Below are positions 25,522 to 33,273 of a DNA stretch of 36,535 bases, one piece after another. Origin of the DNA: CAIZGX01 sp964511555 (GTDB taxonomy: Bacteria > Bacteroidota > Bacteroidia > Flavobacteriales_D > Sanyastnellaceae). Position numbers and translations under genes: made by a program. The stretch lies in contig CAZEFR010000022.1 of assembly GCA_964511555.1 (NCBI GenBank), forward strand, positions 1 to 36,535, given 5' to 3'. Position 1 is the first letter of the stretch. The number at the start of each line of letters is the position of its first letter. Below the pieces are notes generated by a model that saw only the letters and a program-made list of their open reading frames with translations, had not been told where the DNA came from and searched no databases.

Positions 25522-25606
25522 TGACACAACACATTGTGATGACCTTCTGCGAAGGATGACACACTGCGTGTGATGACCGCGCAGCGGATGACGCTTCGCG
25601 ATGAGG
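25502..25606. repeat. Tandem mini-hairpin array 2 (ATGA-linked, six perfect units)
   Basis: The array begins inside the aminotransferase gene and ends one base before the stop of the sugar-transferase gene. Units on the plus strand, each preceded by ATGA, are: CACAAC-TTT-GTTGTG (25506); CACAA-CACA-TTGTG (25525); CCTTC-TGC-GAAGG (25543); CACAC-TGC-GTGTG (25560); CCGC-GCA-GCGG (25577); CGC-TTC-GCG (25592). It closes with ATGAGG (25601-25606). Every arm pair is perfect. The arms differ from unit to unit, while the C-G closing pair and the ATGA linker stay constant. Its last unit is identical to the last unit of array 1. Confidence 0.95.
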
Positions 25607-25607
25607 T

Positions 25608-26192
25608 TCAGAAAATCGCTTTTATTGTTTGAAAAATAATCTTCATGTCGGTGAGGAAGCTTTGCTCGCGGAGGTACTTGAGGTTGAGATCAAGTTTGGC
25701 GGGCATGATCTCTTCGATGTACGTTTTCTCAGGATCAGATGAGGCGCTGAGGAGTTCGTTTTCACGAACGTATTCGATGCTTGCGAAGTCTGTAATGCCC
25801 GGTTTAATGCTGAGGACGTTTTGTTGTTCTTCGTTGTACAACAAAACGTATTTCGGAACTTCCGGACGAGGACCAACCACGCTCATTTCACCCAGAAACA
25901 CATTTACCAATTGCGGTAGTTCGTCGATCTTGTACTTCCGAATAAAATAGCCGCTGCGGGTAATGCGATTGTCCTTCATTCCAACGGTAAGCTGCCCTTT
26001 CGATTCTGCGTTTTTGCGCATGGAGCGAAACTTCAACAAGCCGAAATTCTTTCCTCCTAAACCCACACGCTGTTGGACAAAGAACGGCGAACCAAAATCA
26101 TCGAGAACAATCCAAATGGAAACAACAAAACCAACTGGCAATAGCACAACAATAAGCGCTAGCGAGAAGACCATGTCGAACAAGCGTTTCAT
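25608..26192 (-). CDS. PglC-like monotopic phosphoglycosyl transferase
   Basis: This is a 194-residue enzyme with one N-terminal membrane-inserted helix (MFDMVFS-type start, residues about 5-30). LLKFRSMRKNAE is at residues 52-63. The catalytic Asp-Glu pair is Asp90-Glu91 in KYKIDELPQLVNVF, and GEMSVVGPRPEVP follows at residues 101-113. These are the defining elements of the small PglC/WcaJ-type transferases, which start glycan building by moving a sugar phosphate onto undecaprenyl phosphate. It overlaps the second DegT gene by one base (TAATG). A pairing with a DegT enzyme recalls the bacillosamine-type pathway. Array 2 abuts its stop. Confidence 0.92.
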   Translation of the reverse strand: MKRLFDMVFSLALIVVLLPVGFVVSIWIVLDDFGSPFFVQQRVGLGGKNFGLLKFRSMRKNAESKGQLTVGMKDNRITRSGYFIRKYKIDELPQLVNVFLGEMSVVGPRPEVPKYVLLYNEEQQNVLSIKPGITDFASIEYVRENELLSASSDPEKTYIEEIMPAKLDLNLKYLREQSFLTDMKIIFQTIKAIF

Positions 26193-27229
26193 TATACTTC
26201 CTCAATAGCTTTCAATATGGCATTCGCCACGCGCTCTGCGTCTTCGTTCGACAAGTCGTAGTAGACAGGAAGCGAAATTTCGTTCTTGTAGAAGTTGAAG
26301 GCATTCGGAAAATCGTGAATGTCATACCCTTCACTTTTGTAAAACGTGAACAACGGTAAGGGTTGAAAATGCACGTTCAATGAAATTCCTTCTTCAGCGA
26401 CTTTGCGAATGACTGCGTCGCGCTGATCTTCGGTAAACTTGTTTACGCGAAGCATGTACAAGTGATAATTCGAATCGGACCATTCCGTTTTAAAGGTTGG
26501 AATAATGCAATTCTTATGGGTTGAAAGAATGCGATTGTAGATTTCGCAAATCTCTTTTCTTCTGTCTAAACTTTCCTGAAAACGCTCCAACTCCACTCTA
26601 CCGATTGCAGCGTGAATGTCGGTCATGTTGCACTTGTAACCCGCTTCAACAATGTCGTAACGCCAGTTGCCCGGTTGCATTTTTGAAATCGCATCCTTCG
26701 ATTGTCCGTGGAGGGACTTCACGTATATCTCTTGACGAATTCGCTCTGAAATAATTTCATTCTGAAAATTCAATGCAATGGCACCACCTTCCGCTGTTGT
26801 TAAATTCTTCACCGCGTGAAAAGAGAATCCCGCNNNNNNNNNNNNNNNNNNNNNNNNNNNNNNNNNNNNNNNNNNNNNNNNNNNNNNNNNNNNNNNNNNN
26901 NNNNNNNNNNNNNNNNNNNNNNNNNNNNNNNNNACCATAACAGGGGTAGCACCTAAATGCACAACTACGTTAGCAGTTGCCGCATAGGTATAAGCCGGAA
27001 CAATTACTTCATCTCCAGGACCTATTCCGTACCAATACAAAACCATTTCCACCGCGTTGGTCCAAGAGTTTAAGCACAAGACAGGACCTGATTCGCAATA
27101 CTCTTTAATATCGTTTTCGAAAGCTCTTGTCTGCGGACCGGTTGTAATCCAACCCGAACGCAAAACTGCCGTTACAGCATCTATTGTCTTTTCGTCTATT
27201 CGAGGCGGAGAAAAAGGAATGGGTTTCAT
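26192..27229 (-). CDS. Second DegT/DnrJ/EryC1/StrS aminotransferase, broken by an assembly gap
   Basis: Coding sequence flanks a 100-N gap. The N-terminal part has SGWITTGPQTRAFENDI and the GPGDEVIVPAYTYAATANVVVHLGATPV segment. After the gap the PLP lysine is seen in GFSFHAVKNLTTAEGG. Alignment with the other DegT enzyme of this window suggests about 70 residues are hidden, so the true gap is near 200 bases. It is a PglE-like enzyme expected to aminate a UDP-4-keto sugar that its neighbour, the phosphoglycosyl transferase, then uses. It is only about 30% like the DegT at 2470-3606 by eye and is not a recent copy. Confidence 0.85.
   Translation of the reverse strand: MKPIPFSPPRIDEKTIDAVTAVLRSGWITTGPQTRAFENDIKEYCESGPVLCLNSWTNAVEMVLYWYGIGPGDEVIVPAYTYAATANVVVHLGATPVMXXXXXXXXXXXXXXXXXXXXXXXXXXXXXXXXXXAGFSFHAVKNLTTAEGGAIALNFQNEIISERIRQEIYVKSLHGQSKDAISKMQPGNWRYDIVEAGYKCNMTDIHAAIGRVELERFQESLDRRKEICEIYNRILSTHKNCIIPTFKTEWSDSNYHLYMLRVNKFTEDQRDAVIRKVAEEGISLNVHFQPLPLFTFYKSEGYDIHDFPNAFNFYKNEISLPVYYDLSNEDAERVANAILKAIEEV
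26834..26933. other. Assembly gap of exactly 100 N inside the second DegT gene
   Basis: Exactly 100 unknown bases, again a placeholder. The hidden part should hold the PLP-ring Asp region of the aminotransferase. Confidence 0.98.
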
Positions 27230-27267
27230 ATGTGAGCAAAATTAAGCCATTGCCACGATGCTTTGGT

Positions 27268-27275
27268 TAACTTTG
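27268..27275 (+). promoter_or_regulatory. Candidate -7 promoter element before the outer-membrane receptor
   Basis: TAACTTTG matches TAnnTTTG exactly and lies 39 bases before the ATG. The same eight bases precede the large T9SS gene at 13350. A TTG 15 bases upstream is slightly closer than the usual 17-23 spacing. Confidence 0.42.
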
Positions 27276-27314
27276 CGCCATTAAACTTTTTGCACAAATT
27301 ACTGTTCTTACAGC

Positions 27315-29912
27315 ATGACTCCGTTAAACAATAAAATATTCACTAAAGGTAAATTATTACTACTCCTTACGTTTACTTTTTTTGAAGTTTCATTGACATT
27401 TGCTCAGCCACAAAACGGTGGCAGGCCGGCGGGTAGCGGATCTGGGCAACAGACACGGCCAGCGGCGAAAGGTAGGGTATACGGAAAGCTTCTGGACGCT
27501 CGGACGAATAAGCCACTGGAGTTTGTGGTTTTACGTGTGTACAAGGAAGACAGTTTGGTGGTGAAAGAAATGAATCCGCTTGTTTTAGGCGGAGCACTCT
27601 CGCAATCAAACGGTGAGTTCAGCATTGAAGATTTACCCGTTAATGAAAAACTAACGGCACGTTTTTCTATGGCCAATGTAGATGCCGCTTTTTATGTTTT
27701 CACATTGAAGCCATCTGGTTCACCCATGGGACCTATTGAGAAAGACTTAGGTAATATAAAATTAACCTTTACTGGTCAGTTGGGCACAGTTACCATTGAC
27801 GGCGGTGGACCGCGTTTGGAATTCGACAAACGAATTTATGACGTAGATAAAAATCCAATGAATGCCGGCGGAACTGCTGAAGATGTTTTGAGAAACATTC
27901 CTTCGCTGCAAGTAGATACTGACGGAAACGTTCAACTTCGAAATGCGGCTCCGCAAATTTTTGTAGATGGAAGACCAACCACTTTGACCATTGATCAAAT
28001 TCCTGCAGATGCCATTCAACGCGTTGAATTAATTACCAATCCATCTGCGAAGTACGACGCCAGCGGCGGCGGCGGTGGGATTGTAAACATTGTTATGAAA
28101 CACAATCGAAGCGCTGGATACAACGGAAGCATTCGAGGAGGCGTAGACAGAAGAGGTCGGGTGAACTCAGGAGGAGATTTTAATATTCGTCAAGGAAAAA
28201 TAAACTTCTTCGCGAACGCTAATTTCAATCAACGTAGGAACATTAGTATAGGTACAACCGCGCGTGAAAACGTTACTCCAGCCTTCTCGTTATTTCAAAA
28301 TCAATACAGTATAAACAATGGTTTTTTTCTATCGGGCAGAGGAGGTTTTGACTGGTTATTAGACAATCGAAACACATTAACCTTTTCAAGCAACATTACG
28401 AAGGGTTCATTCGCCCCGTTCGACACTTTGAATGTTACCGCCGACACCTTGAACGGTGGGCAAAGTTCATACTACCGCGAGAGTAATACGAAACGCGCAT
28501 TCCAAAATCTAGGAGGAAGTATTCTTTACAAACACCTCTTTGCAAAAGAGGGAACAGAATTAAATGCAGACATCAACTACAATCGTATTCGTAGCGTGTT
28601 CGACGGAGAATATGTGAACAGGTACAACGACGCAAACGAGACTTATTTGAATCAGAATGGAAATGTTTCTCAATTCTTAATAACCTCGCAAATTGACTTC
28701 GAATCTAAAATTACCGATCGATTCCGGATAGAGGCTGGGACTCGAATTTCAGTTCGAGATTTCACCACTGAATACAAAAACCAAGAATTCATAAACAATG
28801 GATGGATTGACATTACTTCTCTACAGGTAAATTACCATTATCTCGATCAAGTTTATGCTGTATATACTACAGCAGCTCTTGACTTACCCGAGTGGAAAAT
28901 CAAAGGCGGATTGCGTGCAGAGAGCAGCGATTACAAAGGCGAGCTTTTGAGTGATGGAAGCAGCTTCGCTTACAAATATCCTATTGCTCTTTTCCCTTCG
29001 TTGTTCGTAACGCGCGTGCTTAACGAAAAGCAAGATGTTCAATTTGCATTGAACCGAAAAATCAATCGTCCAAGCTTCATGACACTCTCTCCTTTCACAG
29101 ACTACAGCGACTCGTTGAACATTCAGCGCGGAAATCCTGCGTTAAGACCCGAGTTCACGCAGTCTGGAGAAGTTTCATGGCAATGGATTCCAAATAAGAA
29201 GAATACTGTTATTGTCTCGGCATACGGAAGGTATACGACAAACGTCACTGTTCGTCAGCAAAGCATGGAATACAGTCCATTCCTTGGCGATTCAGTTGTA
29301 GTTACATCCTACGAAAACGCAAGCAGCAGTCAGGCACTCGGTTTGGAATTTGTATCGCGAAATTCATTATCGAAGACCATTGATTTAAATACAAATATTA
29401 ACATATACAACAGTGCTATTGACGGAACGAATCTCGATCCTAATCTAAAAAACAATATCAGCTCCTACTGGATCAAAAGCAATATAACATTCAAGGCACC
29501 AAAGAATGTATCGTTCCAAGTTATGTTCGATTACAGCAGCAAACGTGCCTTAGAAGTTGGAAGCAGCGAACGCGGTGGCGGTGGCGGTGGTGGTGGTGGC
29601 GGAATGGGCAACTGGGGTGGAAGTAACAACACCGTGCAGGGATTCATTGAGCCCAATTACGGTTTAGACCTTTCCATTCGCAAGGACTTTTTAGCTAACA
29701 GGAGTTTAGTGGTTTCTTTCAGTGCAACAGACGTTTTGCGCACACGTGTGAACATTGTTCACAGCACTTCGCCATACTTTGATCAAATCACCTACAAGCG
29801 TCGCGACTGGCAGATGTTCCGTTTCAATGTTTCATGGAAATTCGGAAAAATGGATTCGCAGTTGTTCAAGCGCAAGAACATGAGGTCGAACGAAGGCGGG
29901 ATGGAAGGCTGA
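27315..29912 (+). CDS. Large outer-membrane beta-barrel receptor-like protein with carboxypeptidase-like N-domain
   Basis: This is an 865-residue protein with a signal peptide ending TFAQ near residue 31. A short G/S/Q/R-rich linker follows, then a CarboxypepD_reg-like beta sandwich (residues about 52-150). A TonB-plug-like domain spans residues about 170-260 and includes EDVLRNIPSLQVDTDGNVQL and IPADAIQRVELITNPSAKYDASGGGG. The rest is barrel strands (outer-membrane beta-barrel family type 3). A run of nine or more glycines after SSER (residues about 756-766) sits in a likely surface loop. No SusD partner is adjacent, so it is not a classical glycan-uptake pair. The cargo is unknown. Array 3 starts at the base after its stop. 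Confidence 0.85.
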   Translation: MTPLNNKIFTKGKLLLLLTFTFFEVSLTFAQPQNGGRPAGSGSGQQTRPAAKGRVYGKLLDARTNKPLEFVVLRVYKEDSLVVKEMNPLVLGGALSQSNGEFSIEDLPVNEKLTARFSMANVDAAFYVFTLKPSGSPMGPIEKDLGNIKLTFTGQLGTVTIDGGGPRLEFDKRIYDVDKNPMNAGGTAEDVLRNIPSLQVDTDGNVQLRNAAPQIFVDGRPTTLTIDQIPADAIQRVELITNPSAKYDASGGGGGIVNIVMKHNRSAGYNGSIRGGVDRRGRVNSGGDFNIRQGKINFFANANFNQRRNISIGTTARENVTPAFSLFQNQYSINNGFFLSGRGGFDWLLDNRNTLTFSSNITKGSFAPFDTLNVTADTLNGGQSSYYRESNTKRAFQNLGGSILYKHLFAKEGTELNADINYNRIRSVFDGEYVNRYNDANETYLNQNGNVSQFLITSQIDFESKITDRFRIEAGTRISVRDFTTEYKNQEFINNGWIDITSLQVNYHYLDQVYAVYTTAALDLPEWKIKGGLRAESSDYKGELLSDGSSFAYKYPIALFPSLFVTRVLNEKQDVQFALNRKINRPSFMTLSPFTDYSDSLNIQRGNPALRPEFTQSGEVSWQWIPNKKNTVIVSAYGRYTTNVTVRQQSMEYSPFLGDSVVVTSYENASSSQALGLEFVSRNSLSKTIDLNTNINIYNSAIDGTNLDPNLKNNISSYWIKSNITFKAPKNVSFQVMFDYSSKRALEVGSSERGGGGGGGGGGMGNWGGSNNTVQGFIEPNYGLDLSIRKDFLANRSLVVSFSATDVLRTRVNIVHSTSPYFDQITYKRRDWQMFRFNVSWKFGKMDSQLFKRKNMRSNEGGMEG

Positions 29913-29984
29913 TTCACGAAGTGAAAGATTGGCGGAACCAAAGATGTTTCACAAGATGCTTCGCAAGATTACTTCGTAAAGAGG
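29913..29984. repeat. Tandem mini-hairpin array 3 (AGA-linked, five perfect units)
   Basis: The array starts directly after the receptor stop and runs into the prmC 3' end. Units on the plus strand, joined by AGA, are: TTCAC-GAA-GTGAA (29913); TTGG-CGGAA-CCAA (29929); TGT-TTC-ACA (29945); TGC-TTC-GCA (29957); TTAC-TTC-GTAA (29969). It closes with AGAGG (29980-29984). The plan is the same as arrays 1 and 2, but the linker is AGA and the closing pair is T-A instead of C-G. The last unit holds the prmC stop codon on the minus strand. Confidence 0.92.
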
Positions 29985-30853
29985 AGCATTCGAAATTTCC
30001 CCTGCATATCCTTTTTCAATTCTCCTTTCCAGCCCATTGACTCTCCAAGAGCGAAGGTTTCGTTGGAATAATTCTCATGAATTTCGAAGAAGACTTGATT
30101 GACTGTTTCGCAATTATTTGCGAGTTCAAGCATGCGTCGATAGAAAATCAACGGGTCGTTTTCCGGGACGAAAAGTGCGAGGTGTGGTTCGTGTTGAACA
30201 ACGGACGTTCTCATTTCATTTCCTTCTGAAAGAGTTATGTATGGAGGATTCGAAACGATGCACGTCCAGTTTCCTTCCGGTAAATTTCTTTCTAGAATAT
30301 CCATTTCCTTCCACTCCACTTCCAACTGCAATTCAGTTGAATTTCTTTGTGCTACTTGAAGAGCTTCCTTCGAAACATCTACTCCACATACATTCCAATT
30401 CGGTTGTGTTTTCTTCAATGCGAGGGCAATTGCGCCGGAGCCGGTTCCGATGTCGATTATGGAATGAACCGAATGATTATCCGAAACCGAATGATTATTC
30501 GGTTTTATTGTTTCTAGAATCCATCTAACCAACTCTTCGGTTTCTGGACGCGGGATGAGAACAGAATTGTTCACGTGTAAATCCATGCCGAAGAAATAGG
30601 CAGAACCTAAAACATATTGCAAGGGCTCGTGCTCGGCAATACGCTTGGCGGCTTTGTAAATCAAGAGCATTTGCGATTCGCTAACGGTATCGTTCGCTTT
30701 CACTACCAAGTCAGCAGCAGAGAAATTCAAATAATGTCTGAACAATTCGTTCACGACATTTCGCGCTTCTCTTGCTTCATAGACCTCTCCTATTCGCTGA
30801 AGCGCGAATTCTTTCAGTGTACTTATTTTGTTATTCGGAAGAATGTGGTTCAT
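29969..30853 (-). CDS. prmC: PrmC/HemK release-factor glutamine methyltransferase
   Basis: This is a 294-residue enzyme that methylates the GGQ glutamine of peptide release factors. The N-terminal helical domain is followed by motif I IDIGTGSGAIALALK (residues about 134-148) and the signature NPPY at residues 202-205 in IVSNPPYITLSEGNE. HEPLQYVLGSAYFFGM and LIPRPETEELV are also typical. A linker of about 11 residues (NNHSVSDNHSV, 119-129) sits between the domains and comes from a DNA direct repeat. The start overlaps the GH13 gene stop as ATGA. The last codons (LLFTK and stop) overlap hairpin array 3. Confidence 0.95.
   Translation of the reverse strand: MNHILPNNKISTLKEFALQRIGEVYEAREARNVVNELFRHYLNFSAADLVVKANDTVSESQMLLIYKAAKRIAEHEPLQYVLGSAYFFGMDLHVNNSVLIPRPETEELVRWILETIKPNNHSVSDNHSVHSIIDIGTGSGAIALALKKTQPNWNVCGVDVSKEALQVAQRNSTELQLEVEWKEMDILERNLPEGNWTCIVSNPPYITLSEGNEMRTSVVQHEPHLALFVPENDPLIFYRRMLELANNCETVNQVFFEIHENYSNETFALGESMGWKGELKKDMQGKFRMLLFTK
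30468..30505. repeat. Short direct repeat plus hairpin inside prmC
   Basis: The 13-mer ACCGAATGATTAT occurs at 30468-30480 and again at 30486-30498. The second copy forms an eight-base-pair hairpin: AAACCGAA at 30484-30491 pairs with TTCGGTTT at 30498-30505 around loop TGATTA. It keeps the reading frame and encodes the repeated NHSV linker of PrmC. Confidence 0.85.
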
Positions 30854-33216
30854 TTCATGAAGAAGAATCCGTATCCTTTTCCACCTACTTTCAACGAAAA
30901 TGAATTAGAACCAGCATCGGTTGAAACAACTTCCACACCATCTACACTCACCTTTCCTTTCCAATACCCCGGAAGCGTGATGTTCACATTGCCTTCACCT
31001 TTCGCGAAGACTGCGATGGAAATTTGATCGAGGTATTTTCTTGCGATAACAAGCGCCTTCTCGTCGGCTTGCATCACATAAGTCTCTCCGTAAATCAAAG
31101 GCAAATTCTTTCTTCTCAATTTTACTAATTTCTGTGTTGAAGTGCGTAGAGCTGACTCTTGTTCATTCAATTGATCGAAGCGCATCATGCGTCTATTGTC
31201 TGGATCGTTCCCACCTGGCATTCCAATTTCATCACCGTAATAGATACATGGAATTCCAGGAACCGACATTAAGAATGCGGTAAGTTGTTCCAAGCGAACA
31301 TATCCCACGTTGTCTTTGTGTTCAATCTTACGCGACCAGCCGGCTTGCTTTGCGTTCTCTTCAAACTTGACACTTCCATCGGCGTAGGAGATGAAACGCG
31401 CGCGGTCTTGATTACCGGTGATGTTCCCCATCATGTGGTGAGATCCATAATACTTCGCGCTCTCTTGAATGACTCTTCCCAAATTCGCAAAGCTGGTTTC
31501 TGGTTTAGCAAAAGCATCTACTGCCGCATCGTATAAATTGAAATCGAACTGCGCATCTAATTGCTCACTTCCAATGTACGATTGAATCAACTCCGGACTT
31601 CCGTAAGTCTCTCCAATTTGAAAAACGTTCTTTCCACTTGCCTTCACCTTCGAAGTGAGTGTTGTCCAAAATTCTGTCGGAATGTGCTTCGTTGCATCGT
31701 GACGGAATCCGTCGAGATCGTAATTCGTCACCCAAAACATAGCAGTATCTGTCAGCGCACTCACCACTTCAGGTTTCGCGAAATCCCACGTTGGTAGGAA
31801 AACGTCGAACCAGGTGGTCAAACGCTGATCGTCCCAACGCTCGGTGTTCATGCTTCCATCTGGAAGATACAATGGCGTTACCCAGTCTTTGTGTTCTTTG
31901 ATTAATGGGTGATCTTCATGAACGTGATGTGCTACGTAATCGAGGTAGACATTCATCTTGTGTTTGTGCGCGGCCTTCAATAAGTTTTTGAATTCTTCTT
32001 CTGTTCCGAAGCGATCATCGATGGTACGAAGTGACGTTGGCCAATAGCCGTGGTATCCGCTGAACATGCTTGTATCTCCGCCTTTGTCCCACAATCCCCA
32101 AGCGCCTTCTGCATTCTTAGTAATGGGTGAAATCCAGATGGTGTTCGTTCCTAACTTCTTGAAATACCCGTCTTCAATGGCTTGTGTAATTCCAACTAGA
32201 TCACCCCCTAAATTGTTTGCGATGGGCTTAATGCGGGCGTCATTTGTAGGACGATCGTTTTCTTTCTTTCCATTTTTAAAACGATCTACCATGGCGAAAT
32301 ACATGACTGTAGCGCGGGTATCTTTTCTTTTCAGTTGGAACGCTTTCTTCACGGGTCTTCCGTATGAAAGAGGAATGAGCACATCGTTGAAGAGTTGATT
32401 TCCGTCGTGGGCGTATGCGCGAATGTGCGAGCGTTTCATTTTCCAAGCCTTTGCTGGAATGTTGAAATGCAGTTGCCATTCGCTCATATATGGTTCCTGG
32501 ACATTAACGATTGAAACAGGCACGCGTTGGTTCTCGAAATAGATTTGTGCGCCCTTCGGTTCGCTGCTGCAATGAATGATTATTTTCTTTCCTTTTTGAG
32601 AAAGGACTTCCATGGTTTGTTTCGGCGCGGAAGGAATTTCAATGAAGCTATTTTCTCCGCCAAGACCGTTCGGCATTTTGTTTTTGTTGTTCACGTCGAG
32701 CAATTCATCGGTCCCGTTTTCCCAAATACGATACGGATATAGGCCTGGCTCTAAAAACAATTCAACGCTGTATGTGCCATCGTCATTTAGTTTGAGCGGT
32801 GTTGCATTTTTATTCCAACCGTTCATTCCTCCTGCGATATACACAGAATTAATATTCTTTTGTGGCGTTGGCTTGTAACTGAATATGTATGATTTTTTTG
32901 CTGAAGCGAAAACAGGAATATCGTATTCGCTGCGGGTGGTTTCAATATTCAAGTTGAAAACGGGTTCATAGTTTCCCGCGGGAAAGACTACTTCTCTTGA
33001 CGAGGAAAGATTTGTCTTGTCGTAAGGACTTGTGGAAATGCTCACAACATCTTCCGGATTGACGATATAATTCGCGACGGGAATGCGGGTGTATGATGTT
33101 GGAAGATGAATGGGTGAAGCCAATCCGGGCAACTCTGCAACCTTTTTATTCTTATTCAAGATGCTGCATGAGGAAAGAAGCGCAACGCCAACAAAGAAGG
33201 AAATCCATTTTTTCAT
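30850..33216 (-). CDS. GH13 alpha-amylase family lipoprotein with N-terminal E-set domains
   Basis: This is a 788-residue protein with lipobox ALLSSC (Cys17). Two beta-sandwich regions precede the catalytic barrel; the second (residues about 120-190, VYIAGGMNGWNKNATPLKLNDDGTY) looks like a CBM48/AMPK-type glycogen-binding domain. The barrel shows region I DYVAHHVHEDH, the nucleophile Asp507 in DGFRHDATKH, and the acid Glu536 in FQIGETYG. Region IV reads NITGNQD (602-604) where most GH13 enzymes have NHD. It should act on alpha-1,4 glucans or maltodextrins outside the inner membrane. It overlaps prmC by four bases. Confidence 0.9.
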   Translation of the reverse strand: MKKWISFFVGVALLSSCSILNKNKKVAELPGLASPIHLPTSYTRIPVANYIVNPEDVVSISTSPYDKTNLSSSREVVFPAGNYEPVFNLNIETTRSEYDIPVFASAKKSYIFSYKPTPQKNINSVYIAGGMNGWNKNATPLKLNDDGTYSVELFLEPGLYPYRIWENGTDELLDVNNKNKMPNGLGGENSFIEIPSAPKQTMEVLSQKGKKIIIHCSSEPKGAQIYFENQRVPVSIVNVQEPYMSEWQLHFNIPAKAWKMKRSHIRAYAHDGNQLFNDVLIPLSYGRPVKKAFQLKRKDTRATVMYFAMVDRFKNGKKENDRPTNDARIKPIANNLGGDLVGITQAIEDGYFKKLGTNTIWISPITKNAEGAWGLWDKGGDTSMFSGYHGYWPTSLRTIDDRFGTEEEFKNLLKAAHKHKMNVYLDYVAHHVHEDHPLIKEHKDWVTPLYLPDGSMNTERWDDQRLTTWFDVFLPTWDFAKPEVVSALTDTAMFWVTNYDLDGFRHDATKHIPTEFWTTLTSKVKASGKNVFQIGETYGSPELIQSYIGSEQLDAQFDFNLYDAAVDAFAKPETSFANLGRVIQESAKYYGSHHMMGNITGNQDRARFISYADGSVKFEENAKQAGWSRKIEHKDNVGYVRLEQLTAFLMSVPGIPCIYYGDEIGMPGGNDPDNRRMMRFDQLNEQESALRTSTQKLVKLRRKNLPLIYGETYVMQADEKALVIARKYLDQISIAVFAKGEGNVNITLPGYWKGKVSVDGVEVVSTDAGSNSFSLKVGGKGYGFFFMK

Positions 33217-33273
33217 ACTGCGAAGATAAATCGTCCGTTGCGGAGAGCGATACTTTTAACTTATCTTTCCAAC

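Noticed and set aside
25502..25606. Ordinary intrinsic terminator cluster
   Set aside because: Stems are only three to six base pairs and no T run follows on either strand. The 13-base-pair terminator at 17653 shows what a normal one looks like here.
2470..27229. The two DegT genes as a recent duplication that caused the assembly gaps
   Set aside because: The two proteins differ at most positions outside the PLP motifs, so they are old paralogues and not near-identical repeats.
27237..27244. Minus-strand -7 box TAATTTTG before the second DegT gene
   Set aside because: It matches the consensus but lies only eight bases before the ATG, so the transcript would be leaderless. There is no -33 element.
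29575..29610. Glycine-codon run in the outer-membrane receptor as a phase-variable repeat
   Set aside because: The codons alternate between GGC and GGT with no pure long mononucleotide tract, so slippage is not favoured and the frame is intact.
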